Below the pieces are notes generated by a model that saw only the letters and a list, made by a program, of their open reading frames with translations, made no database searches and was not told the DNA's origin. A stretch of 20,000 bases of DNA from Prorocentrum cordatum (Eukaryota; Sar; Dinophyceae; Prorocentrales; Prorocentraceae), in the NCBI GenBank assembly GCA_963575745.1, contig CAUYUJ010005630.1, forward strand, positions 32,501-52,500, read 5' to 3'. This document shows positions 17,881 through 20,000 of this stretch, in pieces. Made by a program: the position numbers and the translations under genes. Within the stretch, counting starts at the first letter, position 1. Every line of letters starts with the position of its first letter.

Positions 17881-18484
17881 AGCCCATCTACATCTTCGGC
17901 GACGCCGGCGGAGGCCGCGAGAGTCGTGACCCACGGCTACGCCGAGTCGGATGTGGACTGGCTTGCCTGCACGACCTCACCGACGACATGGAGCTGCCCC
18001 TCGGCGTATGGGGAGGACTGCCAGGCCCGCGGCAGACAGTGCCACGGGGAGAGCTGCTCGCCTTCTACCTGACCCTTAGGGGCAGCCGAGGGCATCTCAT
18101 CTACACGACCGACAATGAGAGTGTGATCATTGGTTGTACAATCATCGGCATCGGAATCCTGAAGGACCAGATCGTGAATTGTGGTGGCAGATCGGGGCTC
18201 ATCTCGGCCAGCACCCTGATCTACAGAGCACAATGCTGTTCGTCCACTTGCACCTCGAAGCCGCCGACGTGCTGCAGGGCAAGGCGCCTCGCCTGCTGTT
18301 TGAGGGCAATGCTATGGCTGATGCCTTTGCCGCGCTCGGAGCTGACGGTGCTAGAGCACCTGAAAGAAATAGCGCCCGTGTCCAGGCCACTGAGCATAAA
18401 GCGTTTTTGGTTCGGATGAGGATCCTTCAGAGCACGATTGAGACCTTAGCCATTGAGCAGGACCATGAGAAAAAGCCTTGGTAG
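17881..18484 (+). pseudogene. LINE B ORF2, RNase H domain
   Basis: RNase H would remove the RNA strand after copying. The four acidic active-site residues are all present: Asp in IYIFGDAGGG (17901-17903, where TDGS is usual), Glu in TVPRGELLAFY (18051-18053), Asp in YTTDNESVIIG (18111-18113) and Asp in EGNAMADAFAALGA (18320-18322). Between the third and fourth the reading changes frame near 18150, where GPDRELWWQIGAHLGQH replaces the expected DLW...I segment. FVHLHLEAADVLQGKAP stands at the usual His-containing loop. The frame closes with TAG at 18482-18484. Overall identity is convincing because spacing and order match the family. Confidence 0.8.
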
Positions 18485-18910
18485 GAAAGTAGCCCGCCGT
18501 GTCCAGCCTAGGCCTCCTGCCCCTTCTGTTTGCGCAATGTTCTCATCTCAGCACGTTTCGAGTGATTCGAACGCCACTAAGTGTGACAGATGTAAGGGTA
18601 CAGCCACCAAAGCGAAGCGTAAGGACTGGCTGGCCTCCTCTTGTTTCGATCTAAATAATATGGATGGGACTTTGTTTGAGCCCCCCCCCCCCCTGGGCGG
18701 CGGGTGCACATAGCGGGGGGGTTCCCCGATCCGACCCATAATGTTAGGCATCGCGCGGGATTGGGAGTCTGGTTCTGTTCAGCGTGCGGGTTCTATGCAG
18801 CTCAGCAGCTTAAGGAACTAGCTAAGCCGTGTGTTGGCCGAATTGAAGGTAATCGCACTGATTACCTTGATCGCATTTCTCGTGGAATCTGGCCTAAAAA
18901 GCTGAGCTAG
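18485..18910 (+). pseudogene. LINE B ORF2, C-terminal zinc-ribbon tail
   Basis: A first cysteine pair, TKCDRCKGTATK, with a later Cys (WLASSC) is read in one frame up to a C-rich run near 18681-18692. After the frame change comes GGFPDPTHNVRHRAGLGVWFCSACGFYAAQQ and LAKPCVGR, then RISRGIWPKKLS and a TAG at 18908-18910. The H...WC..CG...C pattern is the kind of tail often found at the very end of dinoflagellate LINE polyproteins. The function, probably nucleic-acid binding, is inferred. The poly-C and poly-G runs (G7 near 18714) are likely places for indels or assembly error. Confidence 0.65.
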
Positions 18911-18981
18911 CCAAGAAGCAGAAATCCGTTATTTAAGCGTTCGTTCCCCGACCTAGTCGTTATATCCAGAACTCCAGAACT
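18911..18981 (+). other. LINE B 3' end
   Basis: A short 3' region after the stop ends in a tandem CCAGAACT CCAGAACT (18966-18981) and then runs directly into (CTC)n. No poly(A) tail is present. A microsatellite-like or short-repeat 3' end is known for several LINE groups. Confidence 0.55.
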
Positions 18982-19200
18982 CCTCCTCCTCCTCCTCCTC
19001 CTCCTCCTCCTCCTCTGCTGCGACGAGGAGGAGGAGCAGGAGGAGGAGGAGGAGAAGGAGGACGAAGAGCAGGAGGGGGACGAGGCGGAGGAGGAAGAGG
19101 AGGAGGAGGAGGAGGAGGAGGAAGAGCAGAAAGAGCAGCAGGGGGAGAGGAGGGGGAGGAGTAGGAGGAGGAGGAGGAGGAGGAGGAGGAGGAGGAGGGA
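18982..19200 (+). repeat. (CTC)n followed by (GAG)n, inverted pair
   Basis: A pure CTC run (18982-19015) is separated by GCTGCGAC from a purine GAG/GGA tract with GAC and CAG variants. The two arms can pair with a loop of only about 10 bases. Confidence 0.93.
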
Positions 19201-19353
19201 GTGAGGAGGGAGGGAGGTGGAAGGAAGGCGGATGAGGGAAGCAAGCGCGCACCCCCCTGGGGGCCGGTGCAGACTGGCCGCCGCCGGGATCGTCCATGGC
19301 GCGGTGCCTCTGGGCAACCTCGGGGCCGCTTCTTCTGGAGCCGGGGCTCCGCC

Positions 19354-19452
19354 TCCTCCACCTCCTCCTCCTCCTCCTCCTCTTATTCCTTCTCCTTCTC
19401 CTTCTCCTCCTCCTCCTCCTCCTCCTCCTCCTCCTCCTCCTCTTCCTCTTCT
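19354..19452 (+). repeat. (TCC)n pyrimidine tract
   Basis: TCC repeats with TTC variants (CTTCTCCTTCTCC) in the middle. Poly-Ser, poly-Pro and poly-Leu frames across it are artefacts. Confidence 0.92.
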
Positions 19453-19514
19453 GCTTACTATGACTAGCCGGCCGCTCTGCTGTTGATCGGGAGTTCCTGT
19501 ATAATACAAGAAGA

Positions 19515-19715
19515 AGCGTGATCGAGATGAGAATGAGCGTGAGGATCAGGAGGGCGAGGCTCGCGAGAGGGAGGATCAGGAGAGTGAGGGTCACGCGGGT
19601 GAGGTTCAGGCGAGCGTGGAGCCGGAGGGTGAGGATGTGGAGAAGGACGGCCAGGAGAGCGAGGATGGCGAGAATGAAAATCAGGAGGGTGAGGATCGGG
19701 CGGGCGTGGCCCTCT
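19515..19715 (+). repeat. Degenerate GAGGATCAGGAG repeat
   Basis: Words such as GAGGATCAGGAGGGCGAG, GAGGATCAGGAGAGTGAG, GAGGATGTGGAG, GAGGATGGCGAG and GAGGATCGGGCGGGC recur every 12-36 bases. In one plus frame it reads as acidic, Glu/Asp/Gln-rich peptide (EDGENENQEGEDRAG), so it could be the remnant of a low-complexity coding region or a diverged minisatellite. The frame runs into the next microsatellite, so I do not call a gene. Confidence 0.6.
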
Positions 19716-19734
19716 CCGCTGCCATGCTGGCAAT

Positions 19735-19945
19735 CTCCTCCTCTTCCTCCTCCTCCTCCTCCTCCTCCTCTTCTTCCTCCTCCTCCTCATCCTTCTCCTC
19801 CTCCTCCTCCTCCTCCTCCTCCTCCTCCTCCTCTTCCTCCTCTTCATCCTCCGCCTCCTCCAACTCCCCTCGTCCTCCTTCACCTCGTCCTCCTCCCTCT
19901 CCTCCTTTCCCTCCTCGTCCCCCCTCCTCCTCCCCCCCAGAGATT
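19735..19945 (+). repeat. (TCC)n pyrimidine tract near the right edge
   Basis: TCC runs with TCT, TCA and TCG variants, longest pure part at about 19795-19833. Beyond it, 19946-20000 is ordinary sequence ending in a GGGCCTCCTTGGGGGC word related to 6697-6713. Confidence 0.93.
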
Positions 19946-20000
19946 TCCCAGATCTCGCCTGAAACGGAACAGGGGGACCTCTGAGGGCCTCCTTGGGGGC

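Larger units (their letters stand above)
11763..18981 (+). mobile_element. LINE B: decayed non-LTR retrotransposon with RNase H
   Basis: In order: a leader, a Cys-rich/coiled-coil ORF1, EEP endonuclease, linker, RT, Cys/His knuckle, RNase H and C-terminal zinc ribbon. This is about 7.2 kb including a ~630-bp nested insertion. It belongs to another lineage than LINE A: motif A is LDMCQFYDTI and motif C WIDDL, and RNase H is present. Both ends lie in (TCC)n/(CTC)n tracts. ORF1 and the start of the EEP read in one frame interrupted only by TAG 12538-12540 and TGA 13012-13014, so the ancestor may have encoded one polyprotein. Many frame breaks make it a dead copy. Confidence 0.9.

Overview
The window comes from the nuclear genome of a dinoflagellate. 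The decisive evidence is an exact 22-nt match to the dinoflagellate spliced leader (DinoSL) at 6502-6523, minus strand. The rest fits: GC-rich sequence, very high loads of (GGA)n/(TCC)n and (GAC)n microsatellites, and two decayed LINE-type retrotransposons. I see no prokaryotic gene organisation, rRNA, tRNA or CRISPR array. No intact host gene can be supported; the only long unbroken frame not assigned to a transposon runs off the left edge (1-932, minus).

Layout. (1) 1-932, minus: an open frame of about 310 codons leaving the window, product unknown; 933-1454 is broken coding-like sequence. (2) 1455-6523, minus: LINE A, with the DinoSL at its 5' end, a leader, a coiled-coil ORF1 with one premature stop, an endonuclease/exonuclease/phosphatase (EEP) domain with one in-frame stop, and a reverse transcriptase (RT) with three frame breaks and a damaged catalytic motif. 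(3) 6524-11762: about 5.2 kb without a supportable gene, made of purine- and pyrimidine-rich trinucleotide tracts that switch strand repeatedly, a 52-bp perfect palindrome, a degenerate ~80-bp minisatellite and C-rich repeats. (4) 11763-18981, plus: LINE B, of a different lineage, with a Cys-rich/coiled-coil ORF1, EEP, linker, RT, Cys/His knuckle, RNase H and C-terminal zinc ribbon. It carries at least three in-frame stops and about seven or more frame breaks. A ~630-bp terminal-inverted-repeat element (MITE-like) sits inside its ORF2. (5) 18982-20000: more microsatellite blocks and a degenerate acidic-coding-like repeat.

How it fits together. Both LINEs have a (TCC)n/(CTC)n tract directly before their 5' end on their own sense strand, although they lie on opposite strands, and LINE B also runs into (CTC)n at its 3' end. 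This suggests insertion into trinucleotide microsatellites. The SL at the end of LINE A shows that its RNA was trans-spliced before it was copied back into DNA. Both LINEs are dead copies as read here, though some homopolymer frame breaks could be assembly errors.
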